A DNA stretch of 64,000 nucleotides from Hymenobacter cellulosivorans. Lineage in GTDB: Bacteria; Bacteroidota; Bacteroidia; Cytophagales; Hymenobacteraceae. The notes under the pieces are model-generated. The model ran no database searches. It had not been told where the DNA came from and was given only the letters and a program-made list of their open reading frames with translations. A program made the translations under genes and the position numbers. Below are positions 1-9,180 of the stretch, piece after piece. Within the stretch, counting starts at the first letter, position 1; each line of letters begins with the position of its first letter. The stretch is taken from positions 2,794,501 to 2,858,500 of the forward strand of contig NZ_CP095049.1 in assembly GCF_022919135.1 (NCBI RefSeq), given 5' to 3'.

Positions 1-388
1 CCCCGAGCCGCTCAACTACCAGAACATTCCCGGCTGCACCTACGCCCAGCCCGAAATTGCCTCGGTAGGCCTCACCGAGAAAGAGGCCCGCGACAAAGGC
101 TTCGACGTGCTGGTGGGTAAGTTCCCCTTCTCGGCCTCAGGCAAGGCCTCGGCCGCCGGCGCTAAGGACGGCTTCGTGAAGGTTATCTTCGACAAGAAGT
201 ACGGTGAGTGGCTGGGTGCCCACATGATTGGCTCCAACGTCACGGAAATGATTGCCGAGGTAGTCGTAGCCCGCAAGCTCGAAACCACCGGCCACGAAAT
301 CATCAAGGCCGTGCACCCGCACCCCACCATGTCGGAAGCCGTGATGGAAGCCGCCGCCGCCGCGTACGGCGAGGTGATTCACCTGTAA
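1..388 (+). CDS. lpdA: Dihydrolipoyl dehydrogenase (E3), C-terminal part
   Basis: Only the last ~128 residues are present; the reading frame is open from base 2 and the 5' part lies outside the window. The protein is the flavoprotein E3 subunit that reoxidises dihydrolipoamide in 2-oxoacid dehydrogenase complexes, using FAD and NAD. The visible segment is the dimerisation domain. It carries the PEIASVGLTE motif near the start and the C-terminal HPHPTMSE motif, whose His-Glu pair acts as the catalytic base of the partner subunit. The gene ends in a strong hairpin terminator. Identification of the family is secure; assignment to lpdA rather than a paralogue rests on this domain only. Confidence 0.93.
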   Translation, partial: PEPLNYQNIPGCTYAQPEIASVGLTEKEARDKGFDVLVGKFPFSASGKASAAGAKDGFVKVIFDKKYGEWLGAHMIGSNVTEMIAEVVVARKLETTGHEIIKAVHPHPTMSEAVMEAAAAAYGEVIHL

Positions 389-410
389 GCTGTTTCTAAC
401 TAGTTTATAA

Positions 411-445
411 AAAAGGCCCGCTGCAGCAGTGCAGCGGGCCTTTTT
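411..445. terminator. Rho-independent terminator after lpdA (bidirectional)
   Basis: An 11-bp perfect stem (GGCCCGCTGCA with its complement, loop GCAG) is flanked by an A run on the left and a T run on the right. It can therefore stop transcription of lpdA from the left and of the minus-strand gene that ends at 490. Confidence 0.9.
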
Positions 446-489
446 GTGTCCGAAACAAGCCGAAAGTAGCGACGGGCAGGCCCCGGTGC

Positions 490-1026
490 TTACTTTTTGG
501 TCATGTAATAAAATTCCCGCTCTAACTCGTGCTTCATCTTGCTCACCCCCCGACGCATCATGAAATACGGAATGCCGAGCATGAACAAAGCGTGGAAAAA
601 AATTAACGGCAAGGCTACGAAAGCCTGACCATCATTCCTGCCTGCCGATACAAGAAAGCCTACCAGGAAGATGGCGTAGAACACCAGGATGAAGCCGAAA
701 AAGGGAATCATCAAACCGGAGAAGCCATTCACTTCGGTAGCAATAACTACGTTCTGGTCCTGCTGCGTGAAGCTACCTTCAGCTGCGGCCAGACTCATGT
801 TGGCATCAAAAAACTTCCTTTTCCTCTTGATCTTAAAACCGTTGGCATAAACGTGGCCGCGGTACTCGTTCTTGCTGGAAGAAAACATATCGAAAGCGCC
901 GGAGAAAACTCCCGTGTCGCCTTCGTCAACCGAATTCTGAAACTTGGCCACGAACTCAGCCTGCTGAATTGGGACTTCAGTCGTAAAATAATCGACGAGT
1001 TTGAGCTTGGTAAGGATATCTTTCAT
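490..1026 (-). CDS. Hypothetical membrane protein with two transmembrane segments
   Basis: 178 residues, family not recognised. The first ~105 residues are soluble and polar, with a charged KIKRKRKFF stretch. Two hydrophobic segments follow (about residues 105-127 and 137-157), then a basic/acidic C-terminal tail rich in Lys, Arg and Glu. This resembles small membrane proteins of the DUF3137 kind, but I cannot confirm that. The ATG at 1026 is the only sensible start. The gene is convergent with lpdA, and another unknown membrane protein lies 138 bp upstream on the same strand. Function unknown. Confidence 0.65.
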   Translation of the reverse strand: MKDILTKLKLVDYFTTEVPIQQAEFVAKFQNSVDEGDTGVFSGAFDMFSSSKNEYRGHVYANGFKIKRKRKFFDANMSLAAAEGSFTQQDQNVVIATEVNGFSGLMIPFFGFILVFYAIFLVGFLVSAGRNDGQAFVALPLIFFHALFMLGIPYFMMRRGVSKMKHELEREFYYMTKK

Positions 1027-1163
1027 GAATTCGGTGGCGGAGAGTAAGGGTTCTTACTTAATAGTTGGGGGATAAAGTAGCCAACATAGGATGCCGGTAG
1101 GATTTTAGTCCGGGTAATAATACTCCAGCGTGTGAGCAGCCCCACTACCGGTTCCTCTGGTAA

Positions 1164-1604
1164 TTACCCGAAAATCCAGCTTGCCATTGTTTTCAAACCA
1201 TTAACAGTGCCCACAAATAGGCCAATAAGCAAAATAAAAAATACAGCCTGCAGGCCATAGGTCATTAGCTTATCGAATAGCGTTGACGACACAGTATGCG
1301 CAACCTCTGGCTCTGGGCGGCCCGCCAGCGGCTCGATATACTGCATGAATACCTCGCCATCCAGCCACTCCTGCTCTGCAAAACCAAGCGGGATGATGGA
1401 TTTCGTTTCATGCGCCAGCGTTTCATCTACCCGAGCCGCGGCTTGCAGCATTTCAGCGGCAAAAAGCTGTAACCCCTGCTTGTTGGCGCGGATAAAGCTT
1501 TCGTCAGGCCCGCCGCCGTACTGGAAAATGCCAAAAGAGGCTTCCGTCGCGGGCGTCTCGGCGGCGAGCCTGGCAGTAAAGTCGGCAATTTCTTCGGGCG
1601 TCAT
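1164..1604 (-). CDS. Hypothetical protein with C-terminal membrane anchor
   Basis: 146 residues from the ATG at 1604; a TTG codon 12 bases upstream is an alternative start. The N-terminal ~115 residues are acidic and probably helical. One hydrophobic segment near the C-terminus (about residues 118-136) suggests a tail-anchored protein. No known domain recognised. A near-consensus -7 box (TACCTTAG) sits shortly upstream. It is on the same strand as the unknown membrane protein at 490-1026, and the two could be cotranscribed. Function unknown. Confidence 0.6.
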   Translation of the reverse strand: MTPEEIADFTARLAAETPATEASFGIFQYGGGPDESFIRANKQGLQLFAAEMLQAAARVDETLAHETKSIIPLGFAEQEWLDGEVFMQYIEPLAGRPEPEVAHTVSSTLFDKLMTYGLQAVFFILLIGLFVGTVNGLKTMASWIFG

Positions 1605-1672
1605 CAGCAGAGGCAAGCTAAGGTAGCGGCAGCCCCAGACCGAACTCCTGGCAAGAACGTAACAGTCGGCTG

Positions 1673-2428
1673 CTATTGGCGCAAGTTAGCCAGATACCCT
1701 TCCACTTTGGCGTCGAGCTGCGGCCACTTTTCGCGGTTGGCAAAGGTATACTCGCGGTAGCAGGCCAAAAAGGCTTCGGTTTCCTGCTGCACCGGCAGCA
1801 GTTCCTCGGGCGGGCCGCCGGCAGCCTGCTCGTAGTCGGCAGCCAGGGCGTAGATCCAGCCCACTTCCTGATCGGAATGTACCAGGGTGCGCAGGCGGTA
1901 CAGGGAGCGAATCAGCTGGCTGAGCGGCCAGCGGCCCGTGGCCCATTGCTGTTGCAGCCAGCCTAGCAGGGGCCGGGCCGAGTAAGCTTCGGCAGGAAAG
2001 GCGGATTTGAGGTAGGTCGGGACCCGGGGCTTACCGGTGCGCAACAGGCCGTAAAGCGTCACGAAAAACTCCTGCGGCTCCTCGTCGCGCCATAGTGCTT
2101 CGTCGGTCCAGTCGCTCACATCAGCCAGGGTGAGCAGTTCGAGCAGCAACCCGAGGCGCACGTAAAAGGCGGCCTCCTGCGTTTGTAATTCCCGTAATTC
2201 CGCATCCAGATTCATGCCTTCAGCCGAAATAGTGAGGTGTACTTCTCCTATACGGAAAAGTAGCTTGTCTGGTAAATGTCTTCTAATCGCCTCGTTAGCG
2301 CCGGCAAGTGCGCAGCAACGAATCCAGCTCGATGCGGTAGATGCCGAGCAAACCCAGCGAATCCTGAGCGAAATGCTTGGCCACACTGCATCCTGGCAGG
2401 GTCAGCAGCAGGAAGGCTAACTCCGCAT
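1673..2428 (-). pseudogene. Lipoprotein gene with two compensating frameshifts (or shorter ORF from 2215)
   Basis: Starting at the ATG at 2428, inserting one base near 2421 gives a charged N-terminus, a leucine-rich stretch and a lipobox ending LPGC, as in exported lipoproteins. That frame then runs to a TAA at 2295. Removing one base near 2310 returns to the long downstream frame, which continues cleanly to 1673. Read this way the product is a ~250-residue lipoprotein with a helical, acidic, tryptophan-containing body. The conservative alternative is a 180-residue cytoplasmic protein starting at the ATG at 2215. No family recognised. It lies downstream of the toxin-like gene on the same strand, so an immunity or accessory role is possible but only inferred. 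Confidence 0.45.
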
Positions 2429-2558
2429 AAATTATATATTTCGGTAGTCAGGCTTCCCAAGGCCTTGCAGACAGGTTTAGTTGGTAGGATGTATAATGCA
2501 GACGGGGTGGGCCACGAGCATAAGGTGAAGCAGTAGGTTGCGATGAGCAGCGAGGCGG

Positions 2559-3658
2559 CTACTGGTCGGCCAGCGGATAGTTGAGGAGTTGATGCGAATG
2601 GGCCCACTGCTCGGCAAGCCGGATTTCGCTGATCGGCAGCTTGGTTTCGCTGCTGATGGTGGCGTAGCTCTTGTAGTTATTCAGCGACTTAAGAATGTAG
2701 TCGTTTTCAACCCGCTGTAAGTCCACACCGACGGCGCTGAGCTGTCGGCTGATAGCTGGGTCCAGGCTCTTGAGCGGCTTGCCCATGTTGTTGGTAATCG
2801 TGTAGTAAATGGCGTACCCGAAAGGGTCGTAGCTGAAGTCGGGGTCCCAGACGTAAAATGTGCGTATTTTTTTGCCGTTGGCAATAAAAACGGCCCGGTT
2901 GCGCATTCCTGCAGGGTCGGTTTTGATGTAGGTATTACCAATAATAGCTTCCAGGTATTGCATGGAGCCATTTTCCCCAAATGCTTTGGCGAGCTTGATG
3001 TAGTCAGCTTTGCTAGCAGCCTCGAACTCGTGGCCGTGCTTGGCAAAGTGAATGTCGCCCTGCTCGCCTTCAAAAGAGCTGAACTTGCCTGGAACGATAC
3101 TGGCCTGATCTTGCCCGCTCAGGGCCAGATCAAACGTGAGAGTTTCGGCCTGCGGTGTCTGGGGCAGTTGGGGGCGGCTCCACCCTGAGTCAGGTGAGCC
3201 AGCAGTTTTTCAATGCCCGCCTGGTTTTTCTGGGCCCAAGTACTTCTCTTATTGACAGCGGGCTTAATATCGCGCTGTAGGGCCTCAATTAAGGATTTGA
3301 CGCCGTTCTTATCCTCTTTTTCGAGCAGGCTTTGAGCCAGCTTCTCAAGCTCGGCAAAATCAGCAAATTTTTCTGTGTTGTATCTTGCCTGCTGCTCCTC
3401 GGGGCCAGTAAAAAAGGATGCTCGCTGCACCACGGCCTGGGCTGCGGGTTGGGTCCGGTTGTCGGCCATGGCTTGGTAGGCTTGCAACTGCCGTACCTGT
3501 GGGCTGTCATCGGCCTTTTCCTGCAGCCTTCGCTGCACTGCCGCATCGGAGCGGTTGTTGAGAAGGCCTGTTGGCCGTTTGACGGCGTGAGCAGTGGGCG
3601 TTGCTTCAGCTGCGGAGGCAGCTTTGCGCTCCGAAATTTTGTCTGTAGAAATAGCCAT
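2559..3658 (-). pseudogene. Polymorphic-toxin-like protein with eCIS-cargo-type N-terminus, frameshifted
   Basis: Two overlapping frames join into one ~366-residue protein if a single base is added to the G5 run at 3170-3174. The N-terminal part (to about residue 75) has the motif QRRLQEKADDSPQVRQLQAY, typical of the leader of DUF4157-type proteins linked to extracellular contractile injection systems. The DUF4157 HExxH domain itself is absent. A lysine-rich helical linker follows. After the break comes a domain with HFAKHGHEFEAASKADYIKL and GKKIRTFYVWDPDF, which resembles small C-terminal toxin domains of Rhs/CdiA-type proteins. The start is the ATG at 3658; a TTG lies two codons upstream. 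Toxin activity is inferred, not shown. Confidence 0.6.
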
Positions 3659-3787
3659 AATCAAGATTATTGGGTAGCAGCATACCGCGAACCTGCTGTC
3701 CGGCTGAAGGTATTGCTATGCAAGTCAACAATCAAGTACTGAGCTGTTTCATATACAGTAGCAGGCCGTGCTAACTGTTGGCACGGG

Positions 3788-3831
3788 GGCGGACTAGCTA
3801 CGCCGCCCGGTGCTCGCGCAGCTAGTCCGCC
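3788..3831. terminator. Inverted repeat at the 3' end of the EamA gene
   Basis: A perfect 12-bp inverted repeat (GGCGGACTAGCT and its complement, ~20-base loop) overlaps the stop codon of the minus-strand transporter at 3822. There is no clear T run, so termination is only likely. Confidence 0.5.
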
Positions 3832-4757
3832 ACCGTTTCCAGGGGCACGGCGGCTGGGTCCGGGGCGGGTTTGGGCTTACGGCTCACCAGGAATACGCCC
3901 CCGAAAATAAGAGCCGCCTGCAAGGCCCGGGCCCAGGTGAAATGGTCCTTGCCCAACGCTACGGCAATAAGCACGGCCAGAATCGGCTGTAGGTAGATGT
4001 ACACGCCCAGCAGGGCGGGGGAGGCGTACTTTAGGGCCCAGTTGTTGAGCAGATAAGCCAGAATTGTCAGGCAGACAATCATGTACACGATTTCAGCCCA
4101 GATGTAGAGCGGGAAGCTGGCGTAGTCGGCCGAAAGGGCGCCGCGCCAGCCAAAAGGTACGGCCACGAAGGCCCCGACCAGGAAAATGCGGGCCAGCACC
4201 GTGAATGGGTGGTACTTGCGCATCAGCGGCGTCACAATAACCAGGTACACCCCGAAAGCCGTGGCGTTAAGCAGAATAAACAGGTTGCCCAACATGGCGT
4301 TGGGGTACACTGTGGTGCCCACTTCCCGGCTCAGAATGACAGTAGCCGCCCCAATAGCACCAAGAGCAATGCCCAGCACCCGCAGCAGAGTTATTTTCTC
4401 GCGCAGCAGCACGGCCGAGGCAATGACGACCACAATCGGGGCAATGGTTTGCAGCAGGGAGGCATTGATGGGCGAGGTCAGGTTTAGGCCCGAAAAGAAC
4501 AGCAGCTGATTGCCGCCAATGCCGATAAGCCCGCACAGAATTGCCCGGATGTTGTCGGCCCGGCCCACGATACGGTCGTGGGGTGCCACCAGCCGGCTGA
4601 CGACGGCAAAGAACAGGGCCGCACCCAGAATCCGCAGGGTCACGATGCCGAAGGGCCCCATGTAGTGCGGCATGACATCTTTGGACAAGCTGTAGTTGGC
4701 CGCGTAAATGACGGCCACCACGAATAAAGCCGCATGGACGCGGAGCGTATTTTTCAT
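3822..4757 (-). CDS. EamA (DMT superfamily) transporter
   Basis: 311 residues with about ten hydrophobic segments arranged as two EamA repeats, the usual architecture and length of drug/metabolite exporters such as RhaT/YdcZ-type permeases in the inner membrane. The N-terminal segment contains AANYSLSKDVMPHYM, and the loop after helix 3 contains GIGGNQLLFFSGL, both typical of the family. The ATG at 4757 is chosen over upstream codons because a perfect -7 box (4764-4771) lies only six bases before it, which implies a near-leaderless mRNA. Substrate unknown. The gene is transcribed divergently from rarA. Confidence 0.88.
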   Translation of the reverse strand: MKNTLRVHAALFVVAVIYAANYSLSKDVMPHYMGPFGIVTLRILGAALFFAVVSRLVAPHDRIVGRADNIRAILCGLIGIGGNQLLFFSGLNLTSPINASLLQTIAPIVVVIASAVLLREKITLLRVLGIALGAIGAATVILSREVGTTVYPNAMLGNLFILLNATAFGVYLVIVTPLMRKYHPFTVLARIFLVGAFVAVPFGWRGALSADYASFPLYIWAEIVYMIVCLTILAYLLNNWALKYASPALLGVYIYLQPILAVLIAVALGKDHFTWARALQAALIFGGVFLVSRKPKPAPDPAAVPLETVAD

Positions 4758-4763
4758 CGGCGG

Positions 4764-4771
4764 CAAAGGTA
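4764..4771 (-). promoter_or_regulatory. -7 promoter box (TACCTTTG) for the EamA transporter
   Basis: An exact match to the Bacteroidota -7 consensus TAnnTTTG, six bases before the start codon. No TTG -33 element is seen at the usual distance. Confidence 0.6.
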
Positions 4772-4890
4772 GGACAGGAACCGTGCGTGAGGTGCACGAG
4801 TAACCACGGCCGGGCTTGGGAGTTTTCTTGTGGGCTCGTCCCAAACGCCACGCCGCCCGGCGCCGTACCTTTAGGCCTCATTCCTTTCCT

Positions 4891-6228
4891 ATGGCTACCG
4901 GCTCCCTTTTCGACTCCGAACCTTCTTCCGCAGCGCCCACCCGTCCGCCCGTGTCAGCCAGTGCTCCGCTGGCCGAGCGCCGCCGCCCCCGCACCCTCGA
5001 TGAGTACGCCGGGCAGCGGCACCTCATCGGGCCCGAGGGCGTGCTGCGCCGCTACCTCAACGCCAAGCGCCTGCCCTCCCTGATTCTGTGGGGCCCGCCC
5101 GGCGTGGGCAAAACCACCCTGGCTCACCTGCTGGCCGAGGCCCTGGGCCAGCCCTTTGCTGCCCTGAGCGCCGTGAATGCCGGAGTGAAAGACGTGCGCG
5201 ACGTCATCGAGAAAGCCAAGCGGCAGCGGGGCACGGTGCTGTTTATCGACGAAATTCACCGCTTCAGCAAGTCCCAGCAGGATGCCTTGCTAGGAGCCGT
5301 GGAGCAGGGCATCGTCACGCTCATCGGGGCCACGACGGAGAATCCCTCGTTCGAGGTTATTCCGGCCGTGCTCAGCCGGGCCCAGGTCTACGTGCTGGAG
5401 CCCTTGAGCAAGGACGTGCTGACCGAGCTAGTGGACAAAGCCCTGGCCGAGGACGAGGTGCTCAAGCAGAAAAAGGTGCGCGTGGCCGAGTACGGGGCCC
5501 TGCTCCTGATTTCGGGCGGCGACGCGCGCAAGCTGCTCAACCTGCTCGAAATCGTGGTGGAGTCGAGCCGGCCCGACCCAGCTACCGGCGAAATCGTCAT
5601 TACCGACGCCGTGGTGCAGCAGCTGGCCCAGCAAAACCTGGCGCGCTACGATAAGGGTGGAGAAATGCACTACGACGTCATTTCGGCCTTTATCAAGAGT
5701 ATCCGCGGCTCTGACCCCAACGCGGGCCTCTACTGGCTGGCCGTGATGCTGGAAGGCGGCGAAGACCCCAAATTCATTGCCCGCCGCCTGCTGATTCTGG
5801 CCTCCGAAGACGTGGGCAACGCCAACCCCAATGCCCTGATGCTGGCCCAGAGCTGCTTTCAGGCCGTGACGGTTATCGGCATGCCCGAGTCGGACATTAT
5901 CCTGGGGCAGACGGTGGTATATTTGGCCACTTCGCCCAAGAGCAACGCCAGCTATAAAGGTATCCGGGAGGCCCGGGCCCTGGTGCGGCAGCAGGGCGTG
6001 CAGGCCGTGCCCATCCCGCTGCGCAACGCGCCCACCAAGCTCATGAAAGAGCTGGGTTACGGCAACCAATACCAGTATTCCCACGACTACGAAGGCAGCT
6101 TTGCTTACCAGGAATTTATGCCCGAGGCTCTGAGCGGCACCGTGTTCTACCATCCCGGCAACAACGCCGCTGAGCACAAGATGCAGGAGCGCCTACGCCA
6201 GTGGTGGGGCGAGAAGTACGGGTATTAA
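4891..6228 (+). CDS. rarA: Replication-associated recombination protein A (AAA+ ATPase)
   Basis: 445 residues, the normal size of RarA/MgsA/WRNIP1 proteins, which act at stalled replication forks. The order is: basic N-terminus, RFC-like [16 protein letters not shown] (residues ~33-47), Walker [10 protein letters not shown] (68-76), Walker B FIDEIHRF (118-125), sensor [11 protein letters not shown], then the C-terminal tetramerisation region with [20 protein letters not shown] and [15 protein letters not shown]. The ATG at 4891 is chosen because it follows a near-consensus -7 box (TACCTTTA) and begins the conserved region. It is transcribed alone or with the small membrane protein 10 bases downstream. 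Confidence 0.96.
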   Translation: MATGSLFDSEPSSAAPTRPPVSASAPLAERRRPRTLDEYAGQRHLIGPEGVLRRYLNAKRLPSLILWGPPGVGKTTLAHLLAEALGQPFAALSAVNAGVKDVRDVIEKAKRQRGTVLFIDEIHRFSKSQQDALLGAVEQGIVTLIGATTENPSFEVIPAVLSRAQVYVLEPLSKDVLTELVDKALAEDEVLKQKKVRVAEYGALLLISGGDARKLLNLLEIVVESSRPDPATGEIVITDAVVQQLAQQNLARYDKGGEMHYDVISAFIKSIRGSDPNAGLYWLAVMLEGGEDPKFIARRLLILASEDVGNANPNALMLAQSCFQAVTVIGMPESDIILGQTVVYLATSPKSNASYKGIREARALVRQQGVQAVPIPLRNAPTKLMKELGYGNQYQYSHDYEGSFAYQEFMPEALSGTVFYHPGNNAAEHKMQERLRQWWGEKYGY

Positions 6229-6238
6229 ATGATTAGCC

Positions 6239-6373
6239 ATGAAACGTGTGGTGCGAATCGGGGTCGTTATCTTCCTGGCTTTGCTGGCCGTGCTAATTTT
6301 ACTCTGGAGCCAAATTCCGGATATCGACAGCAGTGCCGACATCGATGCTAGCCTGGGCCAGAGCCAGCACTAA
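6239..6373 (+). CDS. Small single-pass membrane protein (44 aa)
   Basis: The ORF encodes 44 residues: a basic start (MKRVVR), one strongly hydrophobic segment (residues 7-23) and a short acidic tail rich in Asp and Ser. It begins 10 bases after the rarA stop codon and so is probably cotranscribed. The N-in topology and compact form are typical of small membrane proteins, which are often missed by gene callers. Function unknown. Confidence 0.55.
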   Translation: MKRVVRIGVVIFLALLAVLILLWSQIPDIDSSADIDASLGQSQH

Positions 6374-6487
6374 GACTGATTGGCAATATTCAGGGGGCTA
6401 AAGTATTAAACCCCGGATTTCGTTAGACACCTTAGAAGCAACGCTAACCAGCTTTTTCTCCTCTATGCAGGAGTGCCGAAAGCCTTC

Positions 6488-6495
6488 TACATTTG
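6488..6495 (+). promoter_or_regulatory. -7 promoter box (TACATTTG) for sppA
   Basis: An exact TAnnTTTG match 36 bases before the sppA start codon. No TTG element at -33. Confidence 0.5.
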
Positions 6496-6531
6496 TTTGC
6501 CTATCCAACCCGCTATTCCTTTCCTTTTTCC

Positions 6532-8292
6532 ATGAGACAATTTCTGAAATACGTGCTGGCCACGCTTACCGGGCTGGTACTGTTCGGCGTGCTGGCCTTT
6601 ATCATCGGCCTGGGCCTACTGGTATCAGCCGTCAGCGGCGACAACTCCGCCACGGTGGCCAAAGACTCAGTGTTGGAGCTCAAGCTCGACCGGCCCGTAG
6701 CCGAGCGCGAAAGTCGGGAGTCGTTTGGGGCTTTGTTTAGCTCCCAGGCCGACAACATCGGGTTGGAGCAGCTTAAGCTGGCCATCCGGCGAGCCAAACA
6801 GGACGACGACATCAAGGGTATTTTCCTGAACGTGGAGCTGGTGCAGGCCGGCATGGCTTCATTGGAGGAAATCCGCAACGAGCTGCTGGACTTCAAGAAG
6901 TCGGGCAAGTTTATCGTGGCCTACAACGACATTGCCTCCGAGAAAAGCTACTACCTGACCTCGGTGGCCGACAAGCTCTACCTCAACCCCCAGGGTACGC
7001 TCGAATTCAACGGCCTGAGCTCGGAGACTTACTATTACAAGAACCTGTTCGAGAAGGCCGGTATTGAGCCCTACATCTTCCGCGTGGGCTCGTTTAAGAG
7101 CGCCGTGGAGCCCTACTTCCGCGACTCTATGTCGGACTCGGCCCGGCTGCAAACCTCGTCGTTTCTGAACTCCATCAACGACTACATGCTGCAGAACGTG
7201 GCCTCGGCCCGCCGCATTCCGCTAAACCGGCTCAAGCTGATTTCCGACTCGATGCTGGTGCACAACGCCGACGACGCCAAGCGCCTCGGCCTGGTGACCA
7301 ACCTGGGCTACTACGACCAGGCCCTCGACTTCATGAAGGGCAAAGTGGGCCTGGATATCAAGAAAAAGCTCAGCCTGGTAAGCCTCTCCGACTATGCCGA
7401 CGCCGACGACAAGGCTGACGAGGCCGGCAGCGGCAACCGTATTGCTGTTATCTACGCCGACGGCGACATCGTGACCGGCAAGGGCGGCAACGACAACATC
7501 GGCAGCACCCGCTTTGCCGAAGCCATCCGCAAGGCCCGCCTCGACGACAAGGTAAAGGCCGTGGTGCTGCGCGTAAATTCGCCCGGCGGCTCGTCGCTGG
7601 CTTCCGACATTATCTACCGCGAAGTAGTGCTGACCAAGAAAGTGAAGCCCATCGTGTGCTCCATGTCCGACGTGGCGGCTTCGGGCGGCTACTTCATTGC
7701 CATGGCCTGCGACACCATCGTGGCCCATCCTAATACGATTACCGGTAGCATCGGCGTATTTGGCGTGCTGCCCAACATTCAGCCCCTGCTGCGCGACAAG
7801 CTCGGCATCACCACCGACCGGGTCACGACCGGCAAGTTCTCCGATCTGCCCACCATCACCCGCCCGCTCACCGCTTTCGAGAAGCAGCAGCTGCAGCAGG
7901 AAGTAGACCGCATCTACGCCGACTTCACCACCAAAGCTGCCGCCGGCCGCCACATGCCGGTAGAGCGCCTGCGCCGCCTGGCTTCGGGTCGGGTATGGTC
8001 GGGCACCGAAGCCAAGGCCCGCGGCTTGGTCGACGTGCTCGGTTCGTTTGAGGACGCCGTGCGCATTGCCGCCCGCCGCGCCAACCTAAAGGAGGACGAC
8101 TACCAGCTGCAGCGCCTGCCTCGCCAGAAGAACATGCTCGAAAACGTGTTCAACACCACCAGTACCGAAGTGCGCCAGCACCTGATAAAGGAGGAAATGG
8201 GCCCGATGTACCCCATGTATGAGCAGTACAAGAAGCTCTCGACGATGAGCGGCGTACAGGCCCGTCTGCCGTTTGAGCTGAACATTCAGTAA
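6532..8292 (+). CDS. sppA: Signal peptide peptidase SppA, 67K type
   Basis: 586 residues, the double-domain form of SppA found in E. coli. This serine protease degrades cleaved signal peptides at the periplasmic face of the inner membrane. An N-terminal transmembrane helix covers about residues 9-33. The catalytic Lys189 lies in RVGSFKSAVEP, matching E. coli Lys209. Ser384 lies in SDVAASGGYF, matching Ser409. The second ClpP-like domain has RVNSPGGSSLASD and TITGSIGVFG. The ATG at 6532 is preferred over one 39 bases upstream because it starts directly at the membrane helix and lies downstream of the promoter box. A long perfect hairpin follows the stop. Confidence 0.95.
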   Translation: MRQFLKYVLATLTGLVLFGVLAFIIGLGLLVSAVSGDNSATVAKDSVLELKLDRPVAERESRESFGALFSSQADNIGLEQLKLAIRRAKQDDDIKGIFLNVELVQAGMASLEEIRNELLDFKKSGKFIVAYNDIASEKSYYLTSVADKLYLNPQGTLEFNGLSSETYYYKNLFEKAGIEPYIFRVGSFKSAVEPYFRDSMSDSARLQTSSFLNSINDYMLQNVASARRIPLNRLKLISDSMLVHNADDAKRLGLVTNLGYYDQALDFMKGKVGLDIKKKLSLVSLSDYADADDKADEAGSGNRIAVIYADGDIVTGKGGNDNIGSTRFAEAIRKARLDDKVKAVVLRVNSPGGSSLASDIIYREVVLTKKVKPIVCSMSDVAASGGYFIAMACDTIVAHPNTITGSIGVFGVLPNIQPLLRDKLGITTDRVTTGKFSDLPTITRPLTAFEKQQLQQEVDRIYADFTTKAAAGRHMPVERLRRLASGRVWSGTEAKARGLVDVLGSFEDAVRIAARRANLKEDDYQLQRLPRQKNMLENVFNTTSTEVRQHLIKEEMGPMYPMYEQYKKLSTMSGVQARLPFELNIQ

Positions 8293-8301
8293 GGAAACTT
8301 A

Positions 8302-8354
8302 CCGTAACGACAACGGCCCGGTTCAGATGCTGAACCGGGCCGTTGTCGTTACGG
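8302..8354. terminator. 24-bp perfect hairpin between convergent genes
   Basis: The arms 8302-8325 and 8331-8354 are perfectly complementary over 24 bp with a 5-base loop GATGC. It lies between the stop codons of sppA and the minus-strand PKD lipoprotein. There is no T run on either side, so it may act by structure or as a 3'-end processing or stability element. Confidence 0.75.
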
Positions 8355-8365
8355 AGATTGGTAGG

Positions 8366-9049
8366 CTAAGGCCGGCGCTTACCATGGTAATACGTCTGTA
8401 TTGAACCATGGCCAGGTAGTTCATCTATCAGAAAAACCGCACTATCGCCGCTAGTGTAGAAGAAGGCTAATACAGTCTTGCGCCGGATGTCGGTAGGGGC
8501 ACCAAACGTGTGGTATGGCCCTCCTGGTAGTTGCCTGGAAGTGGATGATGAAGAAGAATATATAAGGGTATTGGAATCCCAGAGCACTTTATCAGGGGCT
8601 TGCTCAGTAATCGTTATGTCCTTATCCGCAAGCCGGTGTATAGAAAGAGGGCTCCCGGGTGGTTTCACAAACGTGACAATTTTACAGCTGTACACCCCAC
8701 CAATACGCGTGGAGGAATGTGTAAATATCTTATACGGTAGAATCGTGATGCTTTTGGTAATGGAATCATTCCTTTCGCCAAAAGCCTTGAGCTTTACCAA
8801 ATACTGTCCGGTTCTAGTGTAAGTGTGGGTGGGGTTTTCGTCGGTACTCGTGCTGCCATCGCCGAAACTCCAGGCGTAGCGCTTGGCTGCCAGTGACTTA
8901 TTCTGAAAGACTGTTGCAATGCTTGCCTCATTGCTCTCCGGCATTTCAAAGTTGGCAGTAGCGGGCTTAATTTCTGCTGGCTTTACTTCTGAGTCGGTAG
9001 AGCAGGAAGCCAAGCAAATGCTGGTAATAAGTGGTAGGTAGTTCTTCAT
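8366..9049 (-). CDS. PKD-domain lipoprotein
   Basis: 227 residues. A signal peptide ends in the lipobox LASC (Cys16), so the protein is lipid-anchored, probably in the outer membrane. Residues ~30-100 form one PKD domain, with the hallmark YAWSFGDGSTSTDENPTHTY and a GQYLVKLKAFG strand. The C-terminal half has no recognisable domain; it is rich in Ser/Thr and may be a beta-fold. PKD domains usually mediate binding to glycans or proteins at the cell surface. The codon mix is more AT-rich than in its neighbours, perhaps a sign of recent acquisition. Confidence 0.82.
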   Translation of the reverse strand: MKNYLPLITSICLASCSTDSEVKPAEIKPATANFEMPESNEASIATVFQNKSLAAKRYAWSFGDGSTSTDENPTHTYTRTGQYLVKLKAFGERNDSITKSITILPYKIFTHSSTRIGGVYSCKIVTFVKPPGSPLSIHRLADKDITITEQAPDKVLWDSNTLIYSSSSSTSRQLPGGPYHTFGAPTDIRRKTVLAFFYTSGDSAVFLIDELPGHGSIQTYYHGKRRP

Positions 9050-9180
9050 AGGTGTGAATGAATTGTATATAGGTGCAGCTAAATGTACAAGGATAAATAT
9101 TCCTCTTTGCTACCAGATAGCCTGAGGTTTCTTGGCGTGGGGTTGTAGTGCTTATTATTGCAAATATTCTTTCCTCCCTT

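Noticed and set aside
2248..2607. 119-codon minus-strand frame
   Set aside because: It overlaps the end of the toxin-like gene and the lipoprotein start in another frame, and lacks protein character.
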